64,000 bases of DNA, taken from Gracilaria gracilis (taxonomy: Eukaryota > Rhodophyta > Florideophyceae > Gracilariales > Gracilariaceae). The position numbers and the translations under genes were made by a program. Below are positions 1-10,079 of the stretch, in pieces (position 1 is the first letter of the stretch; every line of letters starts with the position of its first letter). A model generated the notes under the pieces. The model saw only the letters and a program-made list of their open reading frames with translations, had not been told where the DNA came from and ran no database searches. The stretch lies in contig JARGSG010000191.1 of NCBI GenBank assembly GCA_030374805.1, forward strand, positions 310,001-374,000. The letters run 5' to 3'.

Positions 1-1007
1 ACCGAGCGGAACGAAAGGCGCTGGCACGCGAACGCTGGATCGAAGACAAACGGGGCTTGATCCGGGGCGTACGCAACCGTCATAACTGTGCAGACCGTAG
101 ACACTTGTTCGAGTACCGTCAACGAGCTCGGTACCTCTTACGTTCAAGCCCGATCGGAAATGTGCATCCTGTCCTGCAGGGCGTCCGTGTCGGTCACCAC
201 ACGGAGCGTGTCCGGCAGGGCTTCGAAGTCGTCAGCCCCGCCTACCGCGAGGTCTGCGCTTGGTGTCATCCATTCGGTAACACGCAGCACGCGTGCGTGG
301 AGTCCGTACGGGTTACAGGGGTCCACAGCGTCCGCTTTCGGAAAATTTGCCCAGGATGGGCAGGGCGAAGCCATGCCCGATTCCCCTAAGTGGAGGAGAC
401 ACCATATGGACGGAACCGTTGGGGACGCTTGCCGTGTTAAGTACGAGCGGGCGTGAAGACGGGTACTGACGGCAGCGAAGGCGTGCGTGTATCCGTGTCT
501 TTCCGTGCGGTTCGTCTCGAAGGAGAATGCCCGATGGGGATCCATTCGGTACACCCGGCACGTCTCGATGGAGGGTGTCTGGCGGGTACGCGTATTGGCG
601 CGCGCCGCACATCTCGACGGAGGGCGTACGGCGGATGATCCCTTAGCGGTCGAACGCGTGTCCGTACGGGTACGCCGTGTCCGAAGCGGTGGTCCTTTTT
701 CGTAAATGGGGTGGCGGTCGATGGACCGTCAGTGCTCATTGTGACCATACGGGCGAGCGACCGTACGAATCGGACGCGATGCGACGCCGCGACGAAGCGA
801 GTGTATAGCGTATCTCGTGTGCAGTGGGTGGCGGAACGTCAGCTCCTGATCCTCCAATAAAAATAAATTGGTCAGCACTGACATTTCGTCCGCGCGGTGC
901 CTGTACGATGACATAGTCGTCGTGGCGATTCCAAACGGTCGGTAATACCTCAAGTACCGCGTTGTCGTGTTCACCTCCCCCTATAAGAGCGCCAGCCAAG
1001 CGTTGAC
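1..1007. other. CCGNNCGG-rich stretch, no supported gene
   Basis: Several short ORFs overlap here in all frames, but none shows a recognisable domain or a consistent reading frame. The stretch shares the unusual CCGNNCGG-rich composition (for example CCGTACGG, CCGAGCGG) of the retroelement to its right, so it is probably the left continuation of that element, which then runs off the window. No LTR end could be recognised. Confidence 0.4.
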
Positions 1008-3206
1008 ATGCCCGAATCGGTTCACTCCGTATCCAACCCTACGCACGCAATGGTGCCGACTCCGAGCGGCTCTGGTACACCGTCGACACCTTTCCGTTCG
1101 GTTTCGTTACCGGGTCAGAAGTATGACCATCGCTTCCGTCGCGGTCTTACCGCTCCTCGCCGGAGGAAGCAGGTCCCGCTATCCGTCACGGAATACGTCC
1201 AGAAGGGGTTCTTCGACAGCGAGCGCTTCGCGTCGATTCCGACGGCGCTACCGATGCGGGATATGGCGATTCGCAATCCGAAACGGACAAGCATCGAAGC
1301 TTGGCAAGCCCGCTGGAACCACCTGCCTGGTGTGACCGGACGGAAGAGTGAAGAGACCTACGGGCGGAGTGACATGTTATAACTGCGCTGTCCGGAGGAG
1401 AAGACCTATCAGGAGGCGTTGCAGCGTTTATTCCACCGCTGCTCATCCGATTCGGGCTTCCCCGAAAAGGACATGAATCCGCTTGGGTTGGTGATGTTCG
1501 AACCGCCGTACGACAAGTTGTACTGGCTGGACCGTCAACGGTGGGGAAGTAATACCGCAACGGAGGCGAGAATCCGAGCGTCCCATGGGTTCCTGTACAG
1601 TTGGCACAACGTCGAGTTCTTTGACGTCCCTGTTCATCGCCGATCGGACTTGTATTGCTCCACAAACGAAGTGTGGACCAGCTTCGATGTGTCTCGCAAC
1701 CTATCCGTACCGACTCCGTCCGTGTTGGCTTACCATTCGGAAGAGCTCCTCAAAGGTTCTCCCATTCAGGGTGTTGTCCGTCAGGTCGTATATGCCGAGT
1801 GGGCGGTGTTTGCCTTTATGGCGTTCCTCCAGGCGGCCCAGGAAGGTATCGAGGTCTTCACCCGTGCGGGGGACGAGCGTCTGTACCACAAGGACGGCCA
1901 AACCAAGTACGGGCGGTTGTTTCCGATGCCGTACAAACTGGTATGTATCCTGGCCGAGATGGGACTCGCGAACGTTCTCCGCGGCACCGTGTTTCCATCG
2001 CAGGTCGGTGAGAAACTGTTACAGTACTCGTTGGAGACCGATTGGGACAACACTCCGGGGTTCCTGTGGTACGACTACTACTCCGATACGTTCCCGGCGA
2101 TGCCCTCGACCGGATCGGTCGCGACGCCGATCACTCGTGTCCTGAAGGGTCCGGAGAGTCTCCCCCCCTGGCCCTTCAAAACCGTTCCGGACTTCTTCCC
2201 GCATGGGTTCATGGCGCAGGACTTCGAGGAAGTGGCGCCGCTGCCGACTCCAATGGTGACACCCGTTGAGGCGAAGACCGTTGTGGAGGCAGGAGTTCAG
2301 GCAGAATCCGGTCGGAAGTCTTGGGACAAATCCGGGTTCGCCATTGAGGACAGCGCCAGCCCGCATTCGGACGGTGATACGCACAAGTCCTTCATGGCTC
2401 TCCGTGCGGCTTGTATTCCGTTCGGCGAAGAGGAACCTGCGAGGCTTGACGACGCCCTGTTGGCGGCCCGAGCATGGATGCGCCGTGCGGTCAACGCCGA
2501 GACTGCTCTCCGTGAGCAGGCTCAGGCGCAGCTTAACCTGCTCGGTTACCTCCGGGCCCACTCCTTATTGGTCCTCGCGTCTTACGAGAAGTCCGTGACG
2601 GCTGGTCTGGGTATGGCGCCCAGTGTGGATGGGACGCCGATGTCGACGTTCGCGCCGCCGTTAGAGGAGCTGGTGACCAAATCCTATGAGGGCATTGCGC
2701 AACAGGTCGATGCGGAGCGTATCGTCGACCATATCGTGAAGAACATGCACCAGGCGGCGGAGTCCTTTTTCAAGGGTGTCGAGCTGGTTGCGCCCTATCT
2801 TCCGCCCGGAGAAGAGCCTGAAGGTGAAGGCCAGTCCGGTGACGGTGCAGGGCCGAGCGGTACGAACGCGGCTCCCGAAGGGGCGACTCCGCAAGAAAAG
2901 GTAACCCCTGCGGTCCGGGATGTTCCCATGCCGTCTCCGAGTGGAGACCAGGAGGGAACGGAGACCGTTACGGTTGAGGAGGACCTCATAGAGCCGGCGC
3001 CTGTACCCGCAAGCCAATCGGGCAATAAGTCGGGTGGTAAGAAGAAGGTCGTGGCCACTTCGCCGTGGCCTGGGGTCGCCTTGGCGTTCCAGCCGACAAA
3101 GACCGGTTCGAGTTCGCGTGGTGGTTCCGCTGCGGGCCGTGGTACCTCTCCGTGGGGTACCCGTGGGCGTGGTATTACGAAGCCCGGTTGGAAGAAGACT
3201 ACTTAG
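1008..3206 (+). pseudogene. Antisense ORF beyond the chromovirus integrase, unknown function
   Basis: One plus-strand frame is open from about 1008 to 3206 except for a single TAA at 1380-1382. The longest open segment begins right after that stop, and its first ATG is at 1473, giving about 577 residues. I recognise no family. The N-terminal half is aromatic and globular-looking, the middle has a helical Ala/Arg/Glu-rich stretch, and the C-terminus is acidic/Pro-rich and ends in an RG-rich tail (GRG, GRGIT), which suggests nucleic-acid binding. It lies antisense to, and beyond, the integrase of the minus-strand retroelement and shares its CCGNNCGG signature, so it is probably part of that element. 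Antisense ORFs between pol and the 3' LTR are known in plant Tat-lineage gypsy elements. Membership here is inference because no 3' LTR was found. Confidence 0.5.
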
Positions 3207-3470
3207 TTGACCGTGCGTACTCGTAGCTTCCTTTTCTCCTGAGTAAACTTGTGATTGTTTGTGATGACCTGTGGGCCAATAGCGTGTCGTTCTGCGTGTG
3301 CCGTTGTCGAAAAAGGTGGCGTTTTTTAAAAATAGGAAAGTAATTGACCAATAGGCGTACGTTTGGTGGCGGTTTGTCGCCCAATGATAACGTAGTGGCG
3401 GCGCCTTTTGGTGTCCCGTGACGGTTCACCGCTTGCGAGCCAGTACGTACGATCTCGGATCTCGGATCCG

Positions 3471-3487
3471 CCCCTTTCCTCCTCCTT
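3471..3487 (-). other. Polypurine-tract-like run after integrase
   Basis: Read on the minus strand, a 17-base all-purine run overlaps the integrase stop codon. It is positioned like the polypurine tract that primes plus-strand synthesis in LTR retrotransposons. The sequence just downstream does not start with an obvious TG and has no visible copy near 10.1-10.7 kb, so it may be coincidental or an internal tract. Confidence 0.35.
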
Positions 3488-4853
3488 AAGGTGTCGCCGT
3501 TATCGAAGGGTTTCGGCGACGCCAATAGCGGGCGATAAAGTGCTGAGGGATGTGTTCTGGCGGTTCGAAGGTATCCTGATCGGTGCGGTACCCGTGCCAT
3601 CGTACGCGGTATTCCTGTCCGTTCGGGGTGTCGCGATGGTCAACGACTCGTTCCACGACGCTCGGAACTGTTCCGGGCGGTGAGGTAGGCTCGTCGTCGA
3701 CAGGTTCGTCCGCATACGGTCCTTCAGGATCGGCACCTACTGTGCCGCGTGTCCGTTCGGAAGTAACCGGTGCGGTTGTTGGCCGTGCAGTTGGGGCTTT
3801 TGTCACTCTGTCAATACTGACGGTGTTGTGAATACCGTCTTGGTTCAGAGTGACAGTGGCGTCCGTTGCGGATACGACCTTAAACGGGCCAACCGTCTTC
3901 GGTAAGAGTTTCCGATACGTACATTCCTGATCCGTAAGGTCCTTCTCTGCGTTCTTATGGTGCGGTCGGTCAACAAACACTTCTTCTCCAGGGGTGAAGC
4001 TCGGCGTATACCGTACGGATTTATCAAAGTTTTCCTTATAGCGCTGTTGGGCGCGGGTCAACTTTGTCCGAGCGATCTGCAGCGTGGCCTGTAAGAGCTT
4101 GAGCGTGTAGCGTTTTAACCGAGCGGCAGTGGGCTGTGTAGGCGTCGTTGGGTCCAGTGACGTACTGGGCTCATCGAGCAGAACGCTTGGGGGTTTACGC
4201 GTTAGCGCAACGTTGAACGGTGCGGTACCGAGAGATCGATGGATCTGTCGGTTGTAACCGTACGTAAGAGGTTGCACATACGCGTGCCAAGTGTTCTGAT
4301 GGTCCGCTACGTAGTGACGTAACCTCTCCACGAGTGTTTTGTTAAACCGTTCGGCCTGACCATTTGTTTGCGGATGGTACGCGGTCGTTAGTACGTGTTT
4401 GCTTCCCAAAGCGGTGCATACAGTCTCAAAGAACTTAGAGACGAATTGAGTTCCATTATCGGTTAGCAAGTAGTTTGGTATTCCGTACGGATAAACCCAG
4501 TTCTCCAGGAAGGCCTTCGCCACTACAGGAGCTGTGATTGACCGCAGAGGTATCGAGCGAGGTATCTTGCTAAACCGATCGGTTATAACCAGTATGTACT
4601 GGTAACCGTTTACGGACTTCGTGAATGGACCGACGATGTCCATCGCGACGAATTCCAGCGGGCCGGCGGCGGGGAACAGCTTCAATAGCTTCTGCGACTT
4701 GAAGTGCGTCCCCTTTGTCGCCGGACACGTGCGACAGTCCCGTACGGTCTGGAATACGTCATTGGCCATATGCGGCCAGTAAAAGTCTCGACGGAGACTT
4801 TCATACATCCGAGTGGAACCCGGATGGCCGACCAGACGGGGGTAGTGTGCCAA
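3486..4853 (-). pseudogene. Ty3/gypsy integrase with C-terminal chromodomain
   Basis: This is the third open segment of pol, in the same frame as the upstream RT-RNase H segment and separated from it only by a TGA at 4875-4877. The HHCC zinc-binding region is visible at the start (H..H, then CRTCP). The D,D,E core follows: D in VAMDIVG, D in LLTDNGTQF and E in NGQAERFNKTL. A basic region leads into a chromodomain at the C-terminus (YRVRWHGY, FEPPEHI), which in chromoviruses steers integration to particular chromatin marks. The catalytic residues are all present, so decay looks recent. The product would act in the nucleus on element cDNA. Confidence 0.9.
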
Positions 4854-4874
4854 GTAGAGGACGCGTGCCTGCAG

Positions 4875-6293
4875 TCATGCAGGTACGACCTTCTGGATGG
4901 CTCCGTCCAGTGTGGCTTTGCGGACTATGAGTCCGTTTCGGTCAATGTCGAACAGAGTGACACCGTTGCCGATGTCTTTCCGTACGGACTTGCAGAAAGG
5001 GTCACCTGCTTGAGCTCGCACTAGCTCCTCGACCGTGACCGGAACGATATTGGTTTCCTCCGAGGTGACAGCAACCACCTCGGGGATGCCAGCAGATTTC
5101 CGTTCGGGCGTTGGCCAGTCGACGCAGACGTCACTGTACTCATCACCATTGACGGTAATGTTGGTGATGATGTAGCCATCGTCCGTACGGTCGTTCACTA
5201 GCAAGCAGGGGACCTCTTCGTCCAATGGGGTATCGTCCTCGCCATCCGTTCGGATCCGAGACAGGGCATCAGCCGCTTGGTGTTTGATACCCGGACGGTG
5301 GACAACATCGAAGTCGTACTCCATTAGACGTAACCGCCACCTAGCCAGCCGTCCGGAAGCGTCCGCAAGGTTCAGTATCCACCTCAAGGAGTGGTGATCC
5401 GTTCGGACTGTGAACCTCTGGCCTTCCAGGTACGGACGGAGGTGCAGTATTGCCCAGACGACCGCAAGGCATTCCCGTTCGGTAGTTGAGTATTGCCGTT
5501 CGGTCTTGGATAGAGAGCGGCTCCAATAACCGATTGGTAACAAGCCTCCGTCCGGTTGCTTCTCTAGCAGGGTGCATCCTACCTGTCGGTCGCATGCGTC
5601 TGTATCCAGAACGTACGGGTACCCTTGACGGGGAATGGCCAAAATGGGCGGGCGTATCAGTCTCTGACGTAATTCGTCAAAGGCTTCGTATTCCGTATCG
5701 GTCAATGTCTCAAACTTCGTGGGTTGCCCCTTCTCCAACTTGCGGTTCAATGGAGCCGCAATTCGGGCGAAGTTTGCGACAAACCGACGGAAAACGTTAC
5801 AGAGCCCCAAGAACGATCGGAGCCCCGTCTGGGTCGTAGGCGGTTTAGCCTGCTTGATAGCATTTTGTGTCTTGAGAGACACTTGAAGCTTTCCCGGTCG
5901 GATTACGTGGCCTAGATAGTCCACCGTGCCACTGAAAAAGTAGCACTTGTCCAGTCGGAGAGTAACACCAGCCGAACGGAGCATATGCAGTATGGTCCGC
6001 ACATGGTCATAATGCTCTTCAACCGTCCGGGAATAGATGATTACGTCATCAAGATACACCAGTGCGTACTGCCACTTCACCCGTGAAAGGATGATATCGA
6101 GAGCACGCTGGAAAGTAGCCGGTGCGTTCTTGAGTCCGAACGGCATTCTCCGATAACGGTACAGTCCCATATGCGACGTGAACGTCGTTTTGTCCCGGTC
6201 GGCTTCATCCATTTCGGTCTGCCAATAACCACTGTTGGCGTCCAAAGTGGAGAAGATTTGTGCATCTCCAAGAGAGTCGATGCACTCGTCCAT
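4875..6293 (-). pseudogene. Ty3/gypsy reverse transcriptase-RNase H segment
   Basis: This is the middle segment of pol. It contains RT motifs from the fingers-palm region onward (DANSGYWQ, MPFGLKNAPATFQR, then the catalytic YLDD in ALVYLDDVIIYS), the thumb/connection (YLGHVI), and a full RNase H domain (LDTDACDRQVG, TERQYSTTERE, TDHHSLRW). It would copy element RNA to DNA and remove the template. The frame is continuous with the protease segment upstream and the integrase downstream; single stop codons (TAA at 6306-6308, TGA at 4875-4877) break the polyprotein. Retroviral-style readthrough at one stop is conceivable, but two stops, one in mid-RT, argue for inactivating mutations. Confidence 0.93.
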
Positions 6294-6305
6294 TCGGGGT
6301 AGTGG

Positions 6306-7490
6306 TTATGTGTCCCGTACGGTCGTAGCGTTCAAACGGCGGTAGTCGACGCAAAAGCGAAGGCTTCCGTCTTTCTTGAGCGCGAATACGACCGGGCTGG
6401 CCCATTCTGCCGATGAAGGTTCTATGACACCAGCAGCGAGCTGCTTTGTCACCTCCTTACGTTCGAGTTCTCTCCGAGCGGGTCCGGCACGGTACGGCAT
6501 CTGGAATATGGGCTTCGAGCCTGGTTCCAGATGGATGCGGTGCTTCGCTGCCGCAATCGTTCCGAGATGGCCGTCCCACATGTCCGCAAACGGTCGAAGT
6601 AGCTCAATGACTTTGTCCCGTTCGGTAACATACTCAGGACTGATCTGTACCTTGGTGGTCCAATCATTCTCATCTTTCCGTACGGTTTCTTGCTCCTGTT
6701 CGGTATCCTTGTGTTCCCGTTCGGAATTATTACCCGAAATCGGAATGTGTTCCCCCTCCTTGGACTCGTCGCTCCGCGACGATGGTTGCGGAGTTATGAG
6801 CGCTACAGGAGATGGAAGAGCAAGTCCGATAACGGTGTTCTTGTGTAGTCGGACCGAGCGGTCAGAAAAGTTCGCCACGCGAACGAGAAAGTATACGTCC
6901 GGTCGCAGCTCCATAACTCCACCCGCAAGGAGTGTGAGTTCAAGCGTCGATCCCGTACGGTGATGAGACTGTAGAAAGACCAAGCCGGAATTTTTGGTGG
7001 TTACCAAGACGTTCGTTTCCGACATTGGGGGTAGAAGAACCGGACGGGCAACGTGTATCTTATTAGATGGAGTTTCCCGTTCGGGTTCTGGTTCCGGCGC
7101 GGAAGGTGCATTTGGTCCGTAGGCGGAAGACTGTATAGACACCGGTTTGGAGTGTCGTAAGAGTATTGTCCGTTTCGGTGGTAGTATTGCCAAGACGTAC
7201 TTGTCAATAAAAGAAGTACCGAGTAGTACACTGGTGGAGAGGTTAGAAACCACCAAGAACTGTACTCGTATATTGAGGTCACCGATTCGGACCATAAGGG
7301 GAAGAACTCCCACAACGTCCATTCGGTTCTTCGATGCGTCCGTAATTCGGGGTCTTACGTCCGGTCGGAGTTTCGAGCGCCAATTCGGAGGGAGATGGCG
7401 TTCGTGAACCAGACAGGGTCCGGCTCCGGTATCAAGAACTCCCGTTAACGGATACATCAGTGCCGTGTTGAGGCCAATCGACACGTGCAC
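6306..7490 (-). pseudogene. Ty3/gypsy aspartic protease and N-terminal RT segment
   Basis: This is the first segment of pol. A retropepsin-type active site LDTGAG lies near residue 20, followed by a second beta-rich region with VLLGTSFIDKY, so it would mature the gag-pol polyprotein. After an acidic Ser/Glu linker the first RT motifs appear (IFQMPYRAGPARR, GVIEPSSAEWASP, FCVDYRRLN). The segment stops at the TAA at 6306-6308 exactly where RT should continue, and the rest resumes in the same frame at 6293. A gap of about 150 bp and a frame change separate it from gag upstream, suggesting separate translation or frameshifting. The extreme N-terminus of the protease may be missing. Confidence 0.88.
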
Positions 7491-7642
7491 CTTGTAGTTC
7501 GCGCTAGAAAAGAGGACCGTTTCGGTTTCAATGTCCGTATCGGTCAGGTCACATGTCAGGACAAAGGACTCCCCTCGGATGGAGTCCGTTCGGTCTGTCG
7601 CTGACGGGGCGAGGCTAGGCCTCTGTGGAGGAGGCGATGCCT

Positions 7643-9178
7643 CTACGCTTCCACCTGATCGTTTTCCTGGTGGGGAGCAGGCTCCTCGACCAGTGTGACG
7701 GCCTGTGTCGGTCTTGGTGAGTACGTCTGGCGAGGCTGTCCGCCCTGGCGATATCCTACATCGTCCTTCGGGGTATCAGTTTTCCGTCCGGTCTGGTAGG
7801 CACTGTAATAGCCTTCCTCGCGGCGTTGCTGATAGTTAGCCTCCCGTATGGCCAGCAGCTTCTCCTTTAGGTCCGAGGGGAGCAACTGACAGCAGTTGGG
7901 CTCCCGCGAGAGGCAAATCCGACACGGTCTAACTGGTGCCTGCCCCTGGGGTTGCTGTACCCTGGAGCTGGCAGGACTGGGATAAGACAGAACGGACTGA
8001 GCCGGCGTTGAAGCAGAGGGCGTAGTGGGGGGCGAGGGCATGGAAGACGCGCGGGATACCGCGAGGACATGTTCCTCGTCTTCATCCGATACGGAATAGA
8101 TCGATTCCGACGGGGTATCGATACTGTGAACCTTCCGGGCGGTACGAGAGGACTCTTTCCGAACGGTTGGCTTTTGAGTATCGACCCGAACGGACTGTCT
8201 ACGTGAGGCACGATGGGTGTCTCCGTACGATTCCGCGTAACGGGCAAGTGCATCGTATCCGATATTGGGATGCGAGGTGAGGTGATTCCTCACCTTTGAC
8301 CGTATGTCGGCAAGGAGACCTTCGACGAAGATCCCCTTCAAATTCCGATCGGTAAAGACATTTCCGCAACGGAGGGCTTTCGTCCAGAGCTTCTGGGCGA
8401 ATTCCGTTTCGGACATGCCTGACGCTTGGCGGTAGAGGGTGACCTCTGCGGCCGCGTCGGCAATGATCTCATCCGTTGCGTACGTGGTCAACAGGAAGTT
8501 GACTACCTCTTCGTACGTATGGAGAGACTCATCCCGAGTACGGTCGACAGCGCCAGACTCACCTTCGAGCCGAGACTGAACCAGAGCGTGCGCCGGTCCG
8601 GTCAGGTAAAACTGGAAACACCAGAGGGCTGCCCCCTCAGTGAGTCCGTTATGGTTGCAAGCGGTTTTAAACCGCTGTAAGAAATTGAGCACCGATATCG
8701 GATCCGTCCCGGAAAAGGAATGACCCTTCATCTGGACATTCAATTTCTTTTGGTAGCGCGCAATCTTGCGCGCCACCCGCGAATTGTACGTCTGGCTCCT
8801 CCTGAGCAACCTGTACGTACGGTAGTCCACCACTTTGGCGAACTTCTCGTTCAAGGGCCTGATGCGTTTTAGCATCAACCTGTCCGAACGGGAACGATAC
8901 CGATCGGACTTTCCCCTCCGTCGAGGGCTGCGGGAGTGTCGGTCGACTTCCGAATCCGTGCGGTCGTCATCCGACGATGACTCCGAAGAGTCCGAGTCCG
9001 TTCTGGCTGATCTTCGCCTTCTCTGGCGGCGACGGTCTTTCCGTTTACGGGGCGCGTCATCCGAATCGGAACTTCCGCTCGTTCTACCGCCTCTGCGGCG
9101 GCGATTCCTCCTCTCGTCGGAGGAATCTCCTGAGCTTCCGTTCGGATCGTCCTGCGGGTTGACTGGCGGGAGGTACAC
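7643..9178 (-). CDS. Gag-like protein of the chromovirus
   Basis: The 511-residue ORF directly precedes pol. Its first ~100 residues are an Arg/Ser- and Asp-rich, SR-like region. The middle (about 160-340) is a typical Retrotrans_gag capsid fold, with FLQRFKTACNHNGLTEG, a W..FYL segment and a helical series ending in YESYGD-like text. The C-terminal part is Ser/Pro-rich with a short Cys cluster (CRICLSREPNCC) that is not a canonical CCHC knuckle. It would form the cytoplasmic particle and bind element RNA. It is uninterrupted, unlike pol. Identification rests on position and capsid-like pattern. Confidence 0.8.
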   Translation of the reverse strand: MYLPPVNPQDDPNGSSGDSSDERRNRRRRGGRTSGSSDSDDAPRKRKDRRRQRRRRSARTDSDSSESSSDDDRTDSEVDRHSRSPRRRGKSDRYRSRSDRLMLKRIRPLNEKFAKVVDYRTYRLLRRSQTYNSRVARKIARYQKKLNVQMKGHSFSGTDPISVLNFLQRFKTACNHNGLTEGAALWCFQFYLTGPAHALVQSRLEGESGAVDRTRDESLHTYEEVVNFLLTTYATDEIIADAAAEVTLYRQASGMSETEFAQKLWTKALRCGNVFTDRNLKGIFVEGLLADIRSKVRNHLTSHPNIGYDALARYAESYGDTHRASRRQSVRVDTQKPTVRKESSRTARKVHSIDTPSESIYSVSDEDEEHVLAVSRASSMPSPPTTPSASTPAQSVLSYPSPASSRVQQPQGQAPVRPCRICLSREPNCCQLLPSDLKEKLLAIREANYQQRREEGYYSAYQTGRKTDTPKDDVGYRQGGQPRQTYSPRPTQAVTLVEEPAPHQENDQVEA

Positions 9179-9260
9179 TCCGGTCGGACCCCTCGTTGGG
9201 CCCTTCTTCAGTTCCGGTCGGTGTTGCCTCTCGCCGCTAGCGGGTGCATTGTCCGTACGG

Positions 9261-10079
9261 TCAATAAAAGATTTGGGGTGGGTGGGTCGGTAGCTGAGCT
9301 ACCAGTGCGGCCAGTGTACTGTTCAGAGCTGACGTAGCAGGTTCCGAACGGTCTGTCTTCAGGATATTCCTGACCATATCGTGTACGATCGGTGGAATAT
9401 CCTGGTGCAGAAGCGCCGGGATTCGGTCCTTGAGGTACGTCTCCACTGCCATGGGGACGTGGACCTCAATTTCCGTTCGGAGACTCTGCAGGGCGTAGGG
9501 AGCGATCCCTGCCCAGAGTTCCCGTGCGGTAGTCCGTTCGGTCAGGAGTGGCGGCGCGGGGCCAGCTTCGCCCCGCGGCGTCTTCCCCGTTCCGGGAAAG
9601 GGAGCGAGCGCGATTGCCTCGTCCTCGTTCCGTTCGGACTTAGACCTATTACGTGCAGAACCGTCTCGGATTATCCGTTCGGGCTCCTCTGAAGGCGTGA
9701 CGTAGGCCGTCGCGTTACTTCGGGTGCTCCGGTGGCCAACCGAAGCGGCATCCGAAGCGGCGCGAGTGGCGACCGGTACGGACGTTGCGGAGTCTTTCTC
9801 GACCAAAGACCCTTCACCCATTTCTCCGTGCGGACGATGACTCATACTGTACGTATCGGTTCCACGATCGGTTCTGCTGCTCCGTACGGTCTCGAATTCC
9901 ACTTCTAGGTCGGGAGACCAATGTGGTATAATGCACAAAAAGGGAGAGAGTCCGAAGCGGTCTTGAGACGGGAGCGGCGGTAGCGTACAGTCTTGTGACT
10001 GTAATGAATCCGAGCGGAGAGAAGGGGCGGAAGCACCGGGCGGTCGAGGGGAGAGTGGCCGATTGGTATCACCAGGCAC
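9261..10079 (-). CDS. Extra ORF upstream of gag
   Basis: A 272-codon ORF in a different frame from gag, ending about 80 bp before it. It is Ser/Arg/Pro-rich and low complexity for about 170 residues, then becomes helical (ARELWAGIAPYALQSL, LLHQDIPPIVHDMVR). I recognise no family. Its place at the 5' end of the element and the dense CCGNNCGG motifs inside it tie it to the retroelement. It may be an accessory leader protein or the N-terminal part of gag separated by a frameshift. The start is uncertain because no LTR/primer-binding site boundary could be fixed. Confidence 0.5.
   Translation of the reverse strand: MPGDTNRPLSPRPPGASAPSLRSDSLQSQDCTLPPLPSQDRFGLSPFLCIIPHWSPDLEVEFETVRSSRTDRGTDTYSMSHRPHGEMGEGSLVEKDSATSVPVATRAASDAASVGHRSTRSNATAYVTPSEEPERIIRDGSARNRSKSERNEDEAIALAPFPGTGKTPRGEAGPAPPLLTERTTARELWAGIAPYALQSLRTEIEVHVPMAVETYLKDRIPALLHQDIPPIVHDMVRNILKTDRSEPATSALNSTLAALVAQLPTHPPQIFY

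Noticed and set aside
1585-2561. Alternative-frame ORFs inside the antisense ORF region
   Set aside because: Arg/Ser-rich shadows; only the 1,008-3,206 frame is long and balanced.
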